This document shows positions 17,821-25,849 of a stretch of DNA of 64,000 nucleotides, piece after piece. A program made the position numbers and the translations under genes. The notes beneath the pieces are model-generated. The model had not been told where the DNA came from. It worked only from the letters and a program-made list of their open reading frames with translations, and made no database searches. This DNA is from Antarcticimicrobium sp033791545. GTDB taxonomy: Bacteria; Pseudomonadota; Alphaproteobacteria; Rhodobacterales; Rhodobacteraceae. Each line of letters begins with the position of its first letter. Position 1 is the first letter of the stretch. The stretch is taken from assembly GCA_033791545.1 (NCBI GenBank), contig JASJGL010000061.1, positions 119,690-183,689 of the forward strand, read 5' to 3'.

Positions 17821-17933
17821 CTCGTCGGGATCGGGCGCACCGCGTGTCGCGCCAAAAGGGCCCAGCGCGCGGCGAAAATCAACCCCCCGCGCCGGGGCTT
17901 GCAAGCGGCCCCCGTGCCACGCATCTAGGGGGG

Positions 17934-18797
17934 ATGAGCAACACGCTTCTTTGTCTTGGCGCGGGATACTGCGCGCGCGCGCTGGCGCGTCACCCCATTA
18001 TGGCCCAGGGCTGGCGCATTCGCGGCACCACGCGCACCGGCGAAAACGCCGCCATGCTGGCCCGGCTGGGAATCGAGCCGCTGGTTTGGTCCGGCACGGA
18101 CCCGTTGCCAGAGTTGGGTGAGGCCAGCCATATTCTGATTTCCGCATCCCCGGGACCAAAGGGCGATCCGGTGCTGGCCGCGCTGGGGGATGAGATTGCC
18201 CGCCTTGCCCCGCGCCTGACTTGGGTCGGCTATCTCTCCACCACCGGGGTTTACGGCGACCATCACGGCGGCTGGGTTGATGAGCAAACCCCGCTCTCCC
18301 CGACCACCGCGCGCGGCAAGGCGCGGGTGCGGGCCGAGGTGCAATGGGCTGCCATCCCGGATCTGGCGCTGCATATCTTTCGCCTCGCCGGGATCTATGG
18401 CCCCGAACGTGGCCCCTTTGCCAAGGTTCGCGCCGGCACCGCGCGCCGTATCATCAAGCCGGGACAGGTGTTCAGCCGCGCCCATGTGGACGATATCGCG
18501 CAGGTGCTCGCCGCCTCCATCGCGCATCCCGACCCTGGCGCGATCTATAACGTCTGCGATGATGACCCGGCCCCGCCTGAGGACGTGATCGCCGAGGCCG
18601 CCCGCCTGCTGGGGCAGGAAATCCCTCCGGAGGAGCGGTTCGAGACCGCCGAAATGTCCGACATGGCGCGCAGCTTTTATGCCGAGAACAAGCGGGTCAG
18701 AAATGAGCGGATCAAGCGCGATCTGGCCGTGCGCCTGCTGTATCCAAGCTACCGCGAGGGGTTAGCGGCCCTGCTTGCGCAGGAACAAACCGGATGA
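17934..18797 (+). CDS. NAD(P)-binding epimerase/dehydratase-like protein (extended SDR)
   Basis: A 287-residue Rossmann-fold protein: LLCLGAGYCARALAR near the N-terminus replaces the canonical GxxGxxG, YLSTTGVYGDHHGGWVDE contains the conserved Ser-Thr and YG of extended short-chain dehydrogenases, and RLAGIYGPERGPF and FSRAHVDDIAQVLAAS are family blocks. This subfamily is often annotated as YeeZ-like; the substrate is unknown. It is divergent from queG and its stop overlaps the exoD-like start (ATGA). Confidence 0.85.
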   Translation: MSNTLLCLGAGYCARALARHPIMAQGWRIRGTTRTGENAAMLARLGIEPLVWSGTDPLPELGEASHILISASPGPKGDPVLAALGDEIARLAPRLTWVGYLSTTGVYGDHHGGWVDEQTPLSPTTARGKARVRAEVQWAAIPDLALHIFRLAGIYGPERGPFAKVRAGTARRIIKPGQVFSRAHVDDIAQVLAASIAHPDPGAIYNVCDDDPAPPEDVIAEAARLLGQEIPPEERFETAEMSDMARSFYAENKRVRNERIKRDLAVRLLYPSYREGLAALLAQEQTG

Positions 18798-19378
18798 ACG
18801 GTGCGGCCCAACCCCGCAGCCTGACCGGCCTGCTCGATGCGCTGGACGCGGCCGCGACCGGCCCCAGCGTCAGTGTGGCGGACGTGCTCACCCATGTGGG
18901 CGAGCGATCCTTCACCCCGGTGATTCTCGCCATCGCGCTGCTGTTGGTCTCGCCCGCCTCGGGCATCCCGGGATTGCCGACGCTTTCGGCAGTCTTGATC
19001 GTGCTGGTGGGGGTTCAGGGGCTGGCACGGCGGCGGCATCTGTGGCTGCCCGGCGTGCTGATGCGCCGACAGATCGGGTCCGAGCGGTTCCGCCGCGCGA
19101 TTGGCTGGCTGCGCCGCCCGGCGGCTTGGATCGACCGGCATTCACACGCCCGCCTGCGCGGGCTGACCTGGGGACCGGCGCGGCTGGTGGCCTTTACGCT
19201 CTGCGTGGTGATCCCGATGATGTGGCCGGCGCTGGAACTGGTGCCCTTTGTGACCTCCATCGGCGCGGGCGCGGTGGCGCTGATCGCCTTTGGCCTGCTC
19301 ACGCGAGACGGGCTTTATGTGCTGCTGGGCTATGTCATGTGCGGCGCCGCCGCCGCAGCAGTTGCGGCCCTGGTGTAA
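18794..19378 (+). CDS. ExoD-family exopolysaccharide synthesis protein
   Basis: A 194-residue membrane protein of the ExoD family. The block LTHVGERSFTPVILAIALLLVSPASGIPGLPT is diagnostic; four to five hydrophobic segments follow, ending in LYVLLGYVMCGAAAAAVAALV. ExoD mutants of Sinorhizobium have altered exopolysaccharide and alkali sensitivity; the molecular role is not known. It is translationally coupled to the SDR gene upstream and converges on dxs. Confidence 0.88.
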   Translation: MNGAAQPRSLTGLLDALDAAATGPSVSVADVLTHVGERSFTPVILAIALLLVSPASGIPGLPTLSAVLIVLVGVQGLARRRHLWLPGVLMRRQIGSERFRRAIGWLRRPAAWIDRHSHARLRGLTWGPARLVAFTLCVVIPMMWPALELVPFVTSIGAGAVALIAFGLLTRDGLYVLLGYVMCGAAAAAVAALV

Positions 19379-19401
19379 GGCGCTGACGCCCGGTCGCCGC
19401 T

Positions 19402-21330
19402 TTACGCCCGCTTGCCCGCGATCGAGGCGACGCCCAGTACCTCCAGCACCTTGGCTTCGATCTGGGCCGCACTCATCCCGGCCACCGCATACATGTCCTC
19501 GGGGCTGGACTGGTCGATAAAGATATCGGGCAGCACCATGGAGCGGAATTTCAACCCGGTATCGAACACGCCTTCTTCGGCCAAAAGCTGCGCGACATGG
19601 CTGCCAAAGCCGCCGACCGCACCCTCTTCTATGGTGATCAGCGCCTCGTGCTCGGCGGCCAGCGACAGGATCAGATCCCGATCCAGCGGCTTGGCGAATC
19701 GGGCATCGGCCACGCTCGGCGCGATTCCCCGTGCCGCCAGCGCCTCGGCGGCCTTCTGAACCTCGGCCAGCCGGGTGCCAAAGGACAGCAGCGCCACGCG
19801 GCTGCCATCCCGGATCATCCGGCCCTTACCGATCTCCAGCACCTCGCCGCGCTCGGGCAGTTCCACCCCGACGCCCTCGCCACGTGGATAGCGAAACGCG
19901 ATCGGCCCGGTGTCATGCGCGACGGCGGTGGCGATCATGTGCTTCAGCTCGGCCTCGTCAGCGGCAGCCATCACCACCATGCCCGGCAGATTGGCCAGAA
20001 AGGCGACATCGAACGCCCCGGCATGGGTGGCCCCATCCGCCCCGACCAACCCGGCCCGGTCGATGGCAAACCGCACCGGCAACCGCTGGATCGCGACGTC
20101 ATGCACCACTTGGTCATAGCCACGCTGCAGGAACGTCGAATACATGGTGCAAAAGGGCTTCATCCCGCCCGCAGCAAGCGCGGCGGAAAACGTCACCCCG
20201 TGCTGCTCGGCAATCCCGACATCGAAACAGCGCGACGGATAGCGTTCCGCAAACAGGTTCAGCCCGGTGCCATCCGGCATTGCCGCCGTCACCGCAACGA
20301 TCTTGTCGTCGCGCGCGGCCTCGTCCACCAAGGTCTCGCCAAAAACAGCGGTATAGCTGGGCGCGTTCGACGGCGTCTTTTTCTGCACGCCGGTCACAAC
20401 GTCGAATTTGGCGGTCGCGTGGCCCTTGTCGCGCGCGGCTTCCGCCGGGGCATAGCCCTTGCCCTTCTTGGTCAGCGCATGGATCAGGATCGGTCCGGTG
20501 CCGCGTGCCTTGACCATCCGCAGGATCGGCAGGATCTGGTGCAGGTCATGGCCGTCGATCGGCCCGATATAGGAAAATCCCAGCGCCTCGAACAAGGTGC
20601 CGCCCATCGCCATGCCCTTGAGCATCTCCTTGGCGCGCTTGGCCCCCTCGCGGAACGGTCCGGGCAGCAGCGAAACCGCCCCCTTGGCCGCCGCTTTCAG
20701 CTCTTGAAACGGTTCTTCTGCATAAAGACGCGACAGATAGGACGACAGCGCGCCAACCGGGGGCGCGATGCTCATCTCGTTGTCGTTGAGGATGACGATC
20801 ATGCGCTTTTTCAGATGCCCGGCGTTGTTCATCGCCTCGAACGCCATGCCCGCGCTCATCGCGCCATCCCCGATCACCGCAATCGCATCGCCCAACCCCT
20901 CGGGCACCACGCCGCCCAGATCGCGCGCCACGGCAAAGCCCAGCGCGGCGCTGATCGAGGTCGAGCTATGCGCCGCCCCGAACGGATCAAACGGGCTTTC
21001 GCTGCGCTTGGTGAAGCCGCTCAGCCCGTTTTTCTGTCGCAGGGTGCGGATGCGCTCGCGCCGCCCGGTCAGGATCTTGTGCGGGTAACATTGGTGTCCG
21101 ACGTCCCAGATCACCTTGTCGCGCGGGGTGTCGAACACCGCATGCAGCGCCACGGTCAACTCGACCACGCCCAGCCCGGCGCCCAGATGGCCGCCGGTTT
21201 CGCTGACCGCCGAAATGGTCTCGGCGCGCAGCTCTGCGGCCAGCTGAATCAGCTGGTTGTCGCTCAGCCGCTTCAGGTCTGCCGGGCTATGGATCTCGTC
21301 CAGCAGCGGTGTATTCGGTCGGTTTGACAT
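19402..21330 (-). CDS. dxs: 1-deoxy-D-xylulose-5-phosphate synthase
   Basis: Dxs condenses pyruvate and glyceraldehyde 3-phosphate, the first step of the MEP isoprenoid pathway. The 642-residue product has the transketolase features: TGGHLGAGLGVVELTVALH (His at about residue 47), the thiamine-diphosphate motif GDGAMSAGMAFEAMNNAGH ending in NDN, GPIDGHD, and GLVGADGATHAGAFDVAFL in the pyrimidine domain. Start MSNRPNTPLLDEIHS at 21330 follows GGAGG; the longer in-frame version overlaps ispA. It is last in the HDAC-like - xseB - ispA - dxs operon, so prenyl-chain synthesis and precursor supply are co-expressed. Confidence 0.98.
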   Translation of the reverse strand: MSNRPNTPLLDEIHSPADLKRLSDNQLIQLAAELRAETISAVSETGGHLGAGLGVVELTVALHAVFDTPRDKVIWDVGHQCYPHKILTGRRERIRTLRQKNGLSGFTKRSESPFDPFGAAHSSTSISAALGFAVARDLGGVVPEGLGDAIAVIGDGAMSAGMAFEAMNNAGHLKKRMIVILNDNEMSIAPPVGALSSYLSRLYAEEPFQELKAAAKGAVSLLPGPFREGAKRAKEMLKGMAMGGTLFEALGFSYIGPIDGHDLHQILPILRMVKARGTGPILIHALTKKGKGYAPAEAARDKGHATAKFDVVTGVQKKTPSNAPSYTAVFGETLVDEAARDDKIVAVTAAMPDGTGLNLFAERYPSRCFDVGIAEQHGVTFSAALAAGGMKPFCTMYSTFLQRGYDQVVHDVAIQRLPVRFAIDRAGLVGADGATHAGAFDVAFLANLPGMVVMAAADEAELKHMIATAVAHDTGPIAFRYPRGEGVGVELPERGEVLEIGKGRMIRDGSRVALLSFGTRLAEVQKAAEALAARGIAPSVADARFAKPLDRDLILSLAAEHEALITIEEGAVGGFGSHVAQLLAEEGVFDTGLKFRSMVLPDIFIDQSSPEDMYAVAGMSAAQIEAKVLEVLGVASIAGKRA

Positions 21331-21355
21331 CTGCGCCTCCTCCGGCAGCAGGGGT

Positions 21356-22222
21356 TTAGCTGTCGCGCGAGATAACGAAGCGCGCAGCCTCCCGCAAGGC
21401 ATCGGCCCGTAGGCCATAAGGGTCAAGCGCGGCTTCGGCCTCGGCCACCAATTCTTTCGCGCGCGTCCGGGCGCCCTCCAGACCCAGCAGCGAAACAAAG
21501 GTCGCCTTGCCAGCCTCGGCATCCTTGCGCAGGCGTTTGCCGGCCTTTTCCATGTCGCCCTCTTCATCAAGGATGTCGTCGGCGATCTGAAAGGCAAGGC
21601 CAAGCGCGCTGGCAAAATCGCTCAACGGATCCGTATCGGCCTCGGCAAGCCGGGCCCCCGCGCAGGCCGCCCAGTCGATCAGCGCCCCGGTCTTGCCCGC
21701 CTGCAACCGGGTGATCTGCGCCAGTGTCAGCGGCTCGGGGGCCTGTTCGGCGGCCATGTCCAGCGCCTGACCCAGTACCATGCCCTGCGCCCCCGAGGCC
21801 CGCGCGAGGCTCAGCGCCAGATCGGCCCGCACCGATGCGGGGCCGCAGTCGGGATGCGCCGCCAGTTCAAAGGCCAGCGCCTGCAGGGCGTCCCCGGCCA
21901 AGACCGCCGTGCCCTCGTCCCAGTGCCGATGCACCGTGGGGCGCCCCCGGCGCAGATCGTCGTCATCCATGCAAGGCAGGTCATCATGCACAAGACTATA
22001 GGCATGCAGCGCCTCGATCGCCGTCGCAGGCCAGATCGCCCGCTCCGGGGCCAGATCGTGCAGCCGCGCACTCTCCAGCACCAGAAACCCACGCAGCCGC
22101 TTGCCGCCCTCGGTGGCATAGGCCATGGCCTGCGTCACCGGCAGCGGGTCGGCCCCGGCCAATACGTGATCAAAATGCGCCTGGATGCGTGCGGCATCCT
22201 CGGCCAGCAGCCTGGCAAACAT
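21356..22222 (-). CDS. ispA: polyprenyl synthetase, probably farnesyl diphosphate synthase
   Basis: A 288-residue class I prenyl elongase. The first aspartate-rich motif is HDDLPCMDDDDLRRG and the second is FQIADDILDEEGD; GGKRLRGFLVLES is the conserved opening. IspA-type enzymes make farnesyl diphosphate from IPP and DMAPP; the CxxxSxxD context and position between xseB and dxs fit IspA rather than long-chain synthases. The ATG directly abuts the xseB stop (TAAATG). Confidence 0.95.
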   Translation of the reverse strand: MFARLLAEDAARIQAHFDHVLAGADPLPVTQAMAYATEGGKRLRGFLVLESARLHDLAPERAIWPATAIEALHAYSLVHDDLPCMDDDDLRRGRPTVHRHWDEGTAVLAGDALQALAFELAAHPDCGPASVRADLALSLARASGAQGMVLGQALDMAAEQAPEPLTLAQITRLQAGKTGALIDWAACAGARLAEADTDPLSDFASALGLAFQIADDILDEEGDMEKAGKRLRKDAEAGKATFVSLLGLEGARTRAKELVAEAEAALDPYGLRADALREAARFVISRDS

Positions 22223-22477
22223 TTACGCGCCTTCGACCGGCTTGGTGCCCGTCGGGTTGCCCTCGCCATCCAGCGTGATTGCCGCGACCTTTTCCTCGGC
22301 GCGCTTCAATTCGTCCTCGCAGCGTTTCTTCAGCTTGGCGCCGCGGTCATACAGCGCGATCGATTCCTCCAGCGCGACATCGCCGCGCTCCAGCCGGTCA
22401 ACCACCGACTCCAGCTCTTTCATCGCTTGCTCAAAGCTCATCTTTTCGACGGGTGTGCTCGGGGGGGTCTCAGTCAT
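22223..22477 (-). CDS. xseB: exodeoxyribonuclease VII small subunit
   Basis: An 84-residue protein with the XseB core SFEQAMKELESVVDRLERGDVALEESIALYDRGAKLKKRCEDEL, here cited only in part: FEQAMKELESVVDRLE and ALEESIALYDRG. It pairs with XseA, not in this window, to degrade single-stranded DNA. Its start overlaps the upstream gene stop (ATGA) and its stop abuts ispA, the usual xseB-ispA-dxs arrangement of proteobacteria. Confidence 0.97.
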   Translation of the reverse strand: MTETPPSTPVEKMSFEQAMKELESVVDRLERGDVALEESIALYDRGAKLKKRCEDELKRAEEKVAAITLDGEGNPTGTKPVEGA

Positions 22478-23412
22478 GTCGCGGCCTTTATCAATTCTTC
22501 CACATGGCGCCTTGCCAATCTGGCAAGCGTGTTCAGATCATACCCGCCTTCAAGAGTCGAGACGATGCGCCCGCCACAAAGCTCATCCGCCAAGCCGCAC
22601 AGATGCGCGGTCAGCCAGCTGTAATCCTCGTCTTCCCATTCAAGCTGGGCCAGCGGGTCGTTGGCATGGGCGTCGAACCCGGCCGAGATCACGATCAGAT
22701 CGGGGCGGAACGTGCGCAGCCGGTCGGTGGCTTCCCCGCCCCAAGCGGCGCGCATCTCGGCGCTGCCGCTGCCCGGCGGCAACGGCAGGTTCAGCACGTT
22801 ATTGTGTCCTCCGGTCTCATCCGCCGCACCGGTGCCGGGCCAAAGCGGCACCTGCTGGGAGGTGATCACCAGCGCGCGCGGCTCACCGCTCAGCAGTTCC
22901 TGCGAGCCATTGCCGTGATGCACGTCGAAATCCACGATGGCGACGCGCGCCAGCCGGTGATGGTCCAGCGCATATTGCGCCGCCAGCGCGGCGGTCCCGA
23001 ACAGGCAAAAGCCCATTGGCTTCTCGGCCTCGGCGTGATGCCCCGGCGGGCGGGTGGCGCAGAAGGCGTTGCCGACCTCGCCACCCAATACCATGTCCAC
23101 CGCCCGCAGCGCCGCGCCGACCCCGCGATAGGCGGCATTCAGCGATCCGGGCGACATCCAGGTGTCCTCATCCAGCTGCAAGATCCTTGGCTCGGCCCCC
23201 TCCTCGGGCAGCTTCTCGCGCAGCTCGTCCAGATAGGATTTCGGATGCAGCCGCAGAATATCGTCGTCCGCCGCCAGCGGCGCGTTCACCCGCAACAGGT
23301 CCAAAGGCTCCAGCGCAGCCAACACATGCTCAAGCCGTGCCACCTGTTCGGCGTGGCCTTTGGGGGTTTCATGCCGCAGACAGTCGGCGTGGGTGATCAA
23401 TGCGGTGGTCAT
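22474..23412 (-). CDS. histone deacetylase/acetoin utilisation-like family hydrolase
   Basis: A 312-residue zinc amidohydrolase of the arginase/deacetylase superfamily (class II HDAC-like). The metal and active-site blocks are RPPGHHAEAEKPMGFCLF (paired His), IVDFDVHHGNGSQELL, ISAGFDAHANDPL and LEGGYDLNTLA. Bacterial homologues deacetylate polyamines or small amides; the substrate is not known. The start at 23412 (MTTALITHADCLRHE) follows the family pattern. It leads the operon with xseB, ispA and dxs, overlapping xseB by 4 nt. Confidence 0.93.
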   Translation of the reverse strand: MTTALITHADCLRHETPKGHAEQVARLEHVLAALEPLDLLRVNAPLAADDDILRLHPKSYLDELREKLPEEGAEPRILQLDEDTWMSPGSLNAAYRGVGAALRAVDMVLGGEVGNAFCATRPPGHHAEAEKPMGFCLFGTAALAAQYALDHHRLARVAIVDFDVHHGNGSQELLSGEPRALVITSQQVPLWPGTGAADETGGHNNVLNLPLPPGSGSAEMRAAWGGEATDRLRTFRPDLIVISAGFDAHANDPLAQLEWEDEDYSWLTAHLCGLADELCGGRIVSTLEGGYDLNTLARLARRHVEELIKAAT

Positions 23413-23440
23413 CAAGGCTCCCAAGGGTACGCGTGATCCG

Positions 23441-23480
23441 GCACCCTTTTCCTGGCGTAAAATACTCTCTCCGAAGGCGA
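23441..23480 (-). repeat. intergenic 3' motif, copy 1 (after petR)
   Basis: On the minus strand this contains GAGAGTATTTTACGCCAGG followed by AAAAGGG, about 28 nt after the petR stop. It shares the core GAGTATTT with downstream CCAG/AAAAG with the copies at 25771-25802 and 60331-60370. Confidence 0.55.
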
Positions 23481-23508
23481 AACGCGCCGCGCAGCGGCAC
23501 CGCGACGC

Positions 23509-24210
23509 TCAGTCCGGCGCCAGCATATAGCCCGCGCCGCGCACGGTCTGCAAATAGCGTGGCTGTTTCGGGTCGGGTTCGATCTTGCGCCGCAGCCGCG
23601 TGATCTGCACATCCACCGCGCGTTCCTGTGCCTGACCCCGGTCGCGACCCAGATCCTCGACCAGCTTGGCCCGGTTCACCGGCTCGCCGGGGCAGGCGGA
23701 AAAGATCCGCATCAATTGGCTTTCGGTGGCGGTCAGGCGCACCAGCTGATCCCCCCGCCACATCTCGCTGCGTTCGATGTCATAGCGGATCGGACCCAGA
23801 TTCAGGATCTTGGGCACCGTCTGCGCCACCGGCGTGTCAGGCATCCGCCGCAGGATCGCGTTGATCCGCAACAGCAGCTCCTTGGGCTCGAACGGCTTGG
23901 CAAGATAGTCGTCGGCGCCCGCTTCCAGCCCGGCGATGCGATGCTCGGTCTCGCCGCGCGCGGTCAGCAGCAGGATTGGCGTTGTGAGGGTGTCGCGCAG
24001 CGACCGGGTCAGGCTGACCCCATCCTCGCCCGGCATCATCACGTCCATCACGATCAGGTCAAACTCCAACCCCGCCAGCACCCGGCGCGCATGCGCCGCA
24101 TCGCGGGCTGTGCTGACCAGAAACCCGTGCCGCATCAGGAATTTGCGCAGCAGATCCCGGATCCGCTCGTCATCGTCCACGATCAGCAGGTGTGCGTCCA
24201 TCCGGCTCAT
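23509..24210 (-). CDS. petR: OmpR-family response regulator PetR
   Basis: A 233-residue response regulator. The receiver has the acidic pocket IVDDDERIRDLL, phospho-acceptor Asp in FDLIVMDVMMPGEDG (about residue 55), LLLTARGE and DDYLAKPFEPKELL; the C-terminal winged helix has DVQITRLRRKIEPDP and LQTVRGAGYML. Together with the MarR gene overlapping its start it matches the petP-petR pair described in Rhodobacter capsulatus, where petR is needed for growth and lies near the bc1 operon. No histidine kinase gene adjoins it. Here it is about 9 kb from petABC. Confidence 0.88.
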   Translation of the reverse strand: MSRMDAHLLIVDDDERIRDLLRKFLMRHGFLVSTARDAAHARRVLAGLEFDLIVMDVMMPGEDGVSLTRSLRDTLTTPILLLTARGETEHRIAGLEAGADDYLAKPFEPKELLLRINAILRRMPDTPVAQTVPKILNLGPIRYDIERSEMWRGDQLVRLTATESQLMRIFSACPGEPVNRAKLVEDLGRDRGQAQERAVDVQITRLRRKIEPDPKQPRYLQTVRGAGYMLAPD

Positions 24211-24731
24211 CCCGCGCTGTCCCGCAGGCGCGCATAGCTGCGGCGCATATCGCTGTCCATCATCGCCTCCAGCACCTTGCGAAACCCGGCCACCGCCTCG
24301 GGTCCGGTGTCGCGAAAGGCGGCGCGCATCCGGGCGCGCTGGGCGTCGGACAGTTTCGATTCCAGCTCATGGCCCGCCTCGGTCAGGTAGAGATGACGCT
24401 CGCGCTTATCCAGATTACCGACCCGGCTTTCCACTAGCCCGTCGGCGATCAGCGTGCGCAGCACCCGGTTCAGCGACTGTTTGGTGACGCCAAGGATCGT
24501 CAACAGGTTGTTCACCGTGGTGCCCGGCGCGCGGTTGATGAAGTGGATCGCCCGGTGATGCGCCCGACCATAGGACATATCGGCCAGAATGCGGTCCGGG
24601 TCGGCGGTGAACCCGCGATAGGCAAAGAACATCGCCTCGATGCCCTGACGCAGTTGCTCGTCGGTGAGGAACAGTAGGCTTTCACCGCTGTGGATCTGCG
24701 CCGTGCGCGCTGCCGTCATTGGTTTTTCCAT
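24207..24731 (-). CDS. petP: MarR-family transcriptional regulator PetP
   Basis: A 174-residue MarR-type regulator. The winged helix is visible in HHRAIHFINRAPGTTVNNLL, LGVTKQSLNRVLRTLIADGLVESRVG (recognition helix) and DKRERHLYLTEAGHELE (wing). It overlaps petR by 4 nt (ATGA), the petP-petR order known in Rhodobacter. It is divergent from the aminotransferase gene across a 164-nt region containing a good inverted repeat, a likely place for MarR-type autoregulation. Confidence 0.85.
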   Translation of the reverse strand: MEKPMTAARTAQIHSGESLLFLTDEQLRQGIEAMFFAYRGFTADPDRILADMSYGRAHHRAIHFINRAPGTTVNNLLTILGVTKQSLNRVLRTLIADGLVESRVGNLDKRERHLYLTEAGHELESKLSDAQRARMRAAFRDTGPEAVAGFRKVLEAMMDSDMRRSYARLRDSAG

Positions 24732-24781
24732 CTCTGTTACAGGCCCCGATGTTGGCCTGCTCCGACTTTACGTCAGTCTTA

Positions 24782-24810
24782 TTGACATTCCAAGACCGAA
24801 CCGATATCGA
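24782..24810 (+). promoter_or_regulatory. candidate sigma-70 promoter for the aminotransferase gene
   Basis: A perfect -35 TTGACA (24782-24787), 17-nt spacer, then TATCGA (24805-24810; three of six matches). It lies about 85 nt before the aminotransferase ATG and just upstream of the inverted repeat at 24831-24851. Confidence 0.5.
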
Positions 24811-24830
24811 ATCGCATCTTTCGCGCAACT

Positions 24831-24851
24831 TTATGTCCGTTTCGGACGTAA
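24831..24851. promoter_or_regulatory. inverted repeat, candidate operator in the petP / ilvE-like divergent region
   Basis: Arms TTATGTCCG (24831-24839) and CGGACGTAA (24843-24851) are separated by TTT, with one mismatch in nine pairs. A 21-bp palindrome of this kind, downstream of the candidate promoter and between a MarR gene and its divergent neighbour, fits a MarR-dimer operator. The identity of the binding protein is inferred. Confidence 0.5.
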
Positions 24852-24895
24852 CAATGCAACAAATAGAAACCACGCAAGAAAATGGAGAGCGTGAC

Positions 24896-25762
24896 ATGTC
24901 GGGATATGATGACCGCGACGGCAAGATCTGGATGGATGGCAAACTGATCGACTGGCGCGAGGCGAACGTCCATATTCTGACTCACGCCCTGCACTATGCC
25001 AGTGCCGTCTTCGAGGGCGAGCGCTGCTACAACGGCAAGATCTTCAAAGGGGTTGAACATTCCCACCGCCTGCGCAATTCGGCGCAGCTTCTGGATATGG
25101 AGATCCCGTTTTCGGTCGAAGAGATCGAGGCGGCGAAATATGCCATGCTCAAGGCCAACGGCTGGACCGACGCCTATGTGCGCGCGGTGGCCTGGCGCGG
25201 CGCGGGCGAGGATATGGGCGTCTCGGCGGCGCGCAACCCGGTGCGTCTGGCGGTGGCCGGTTGGGAATGGGGCAACTATTATGGCGATGCCAAGATGACG
25301 GGCGCCAAGCTCGACATCGCGAAATGGAAACGCCCCAGCCCCGAAACGATCCCGGTGCACGCCAAGGCGGCGGGCCTCTACATGATCTGCACCATGTCGA
25401 AACACGCGGCCGAGGCCAAAGGCTGTTCTGACGCGCTGTTCATGGATTATCGCGGTTACGTGGCCGAATGCACCGGTGCCAACATCTTTTTCGTCAAGGA
25501 TGGCGAGGTGCACACACCGCTGCCCGACAGTTTCCTGAACGGGATCACCCGCCAGACCGTGATCGGCCTGCTCAAGGAAAAGGGCATCCGGGTCTATGAG
25601 CGCCACATCGAACCCTATGAGCTGGAAAGCTTCGAGCAATGCTGGCTGACCGGCACCGCCGCCGAGGTCACCGCCGTGGGCCAGATCGGCGACTATACCT
25701 TTGAGGTCGGCGCGCTGACCCGTGATATTTCCGCGAGCTATGAAAAATTGGTGCGGAGCTGA
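24896..25762 (+). CDS. ilvE: branched-chain amino acid aminotransferase
   Basis: A 288-residue fold-type IV PLP aminotransferase, catalysing the last step of valine, leucine and isoleucine synthesis or the first of their breakdown. The features are KIWMDGKLIDWREANVHILTHALHYASAVFEGER, shown here by HALHYASAVFEGER, PLP-lysine region VHAKAAGLYM (Lys about 156), ECTGANIFFVKDGEV and NGITRQTVIGLLKE. A longer in-frame reading starts at 24719, but the ATG at 24896 has a GGAGAG and matches the family N-terminus. It is divergent from petP and followed by a terminator. Confidence 0.93.
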   Translation: MSGYDDRDGKIWMDGKLIDWREANVHILTHALHYASAVFEGERCYNGKIFKGVEHSHRLRNSAQLLDMEIPFSVEEIEAAKYAMLKANGWTDAYVRAVAWRGAGEDMGVSAARNPVRLAVAGWEWGNYYGDAKMTGAKLDIAKWKRPSPETIPVHAKAAGLYMICTMSKHAAEAKGCSDALFMDYRGYVAECTGANIFFVKDGEVHTPLPDSFLNGITRQTVIGLLKEKGIRVYERHIEPYELESFEQCWLTGTAAEVTAVGQIGDYTFEVGALTRDISASYEKLVRS

Positions 25763-25770
25763 TATTCAGC

Positions 25771-25802
25771 GCGGAATTTGAGTATTTTTAACAAGAAGAA
25801 GC
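25771..25802 (+). repeat. intergenic 3' motif, copy 2 (after ilvE)
   Basis: TTTGAGTATTTTTAACAAG followed by AAGAAGC, about 17 nt after the aminotransferase stop and on the same strand. It shares the GAGTATTT core and A-rich tail with copies at 23441-23480 and 60331-60370. Confidence 0.5.
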
Positions 25803-25833
25803 AAGGGGGCGGTTTTGCGCCCCCTTGTCGTTT
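25802..25833 (+). terminator. rho-independent terminator after ilvE
   Basis: CAAGGGGGCG (25802-25811) pairs perfectly with CGCCCCCTTG (25818-25827), loop GTTTTG, followed by TCGTTT. The 10-bp GC-rich stem lies between the convergent ilvE and argE-like genes and probably ends ilvE transcription. Confidence 0.8.
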
Positions 25834-25849
25834 GCCCTAGTCGGGCGCG

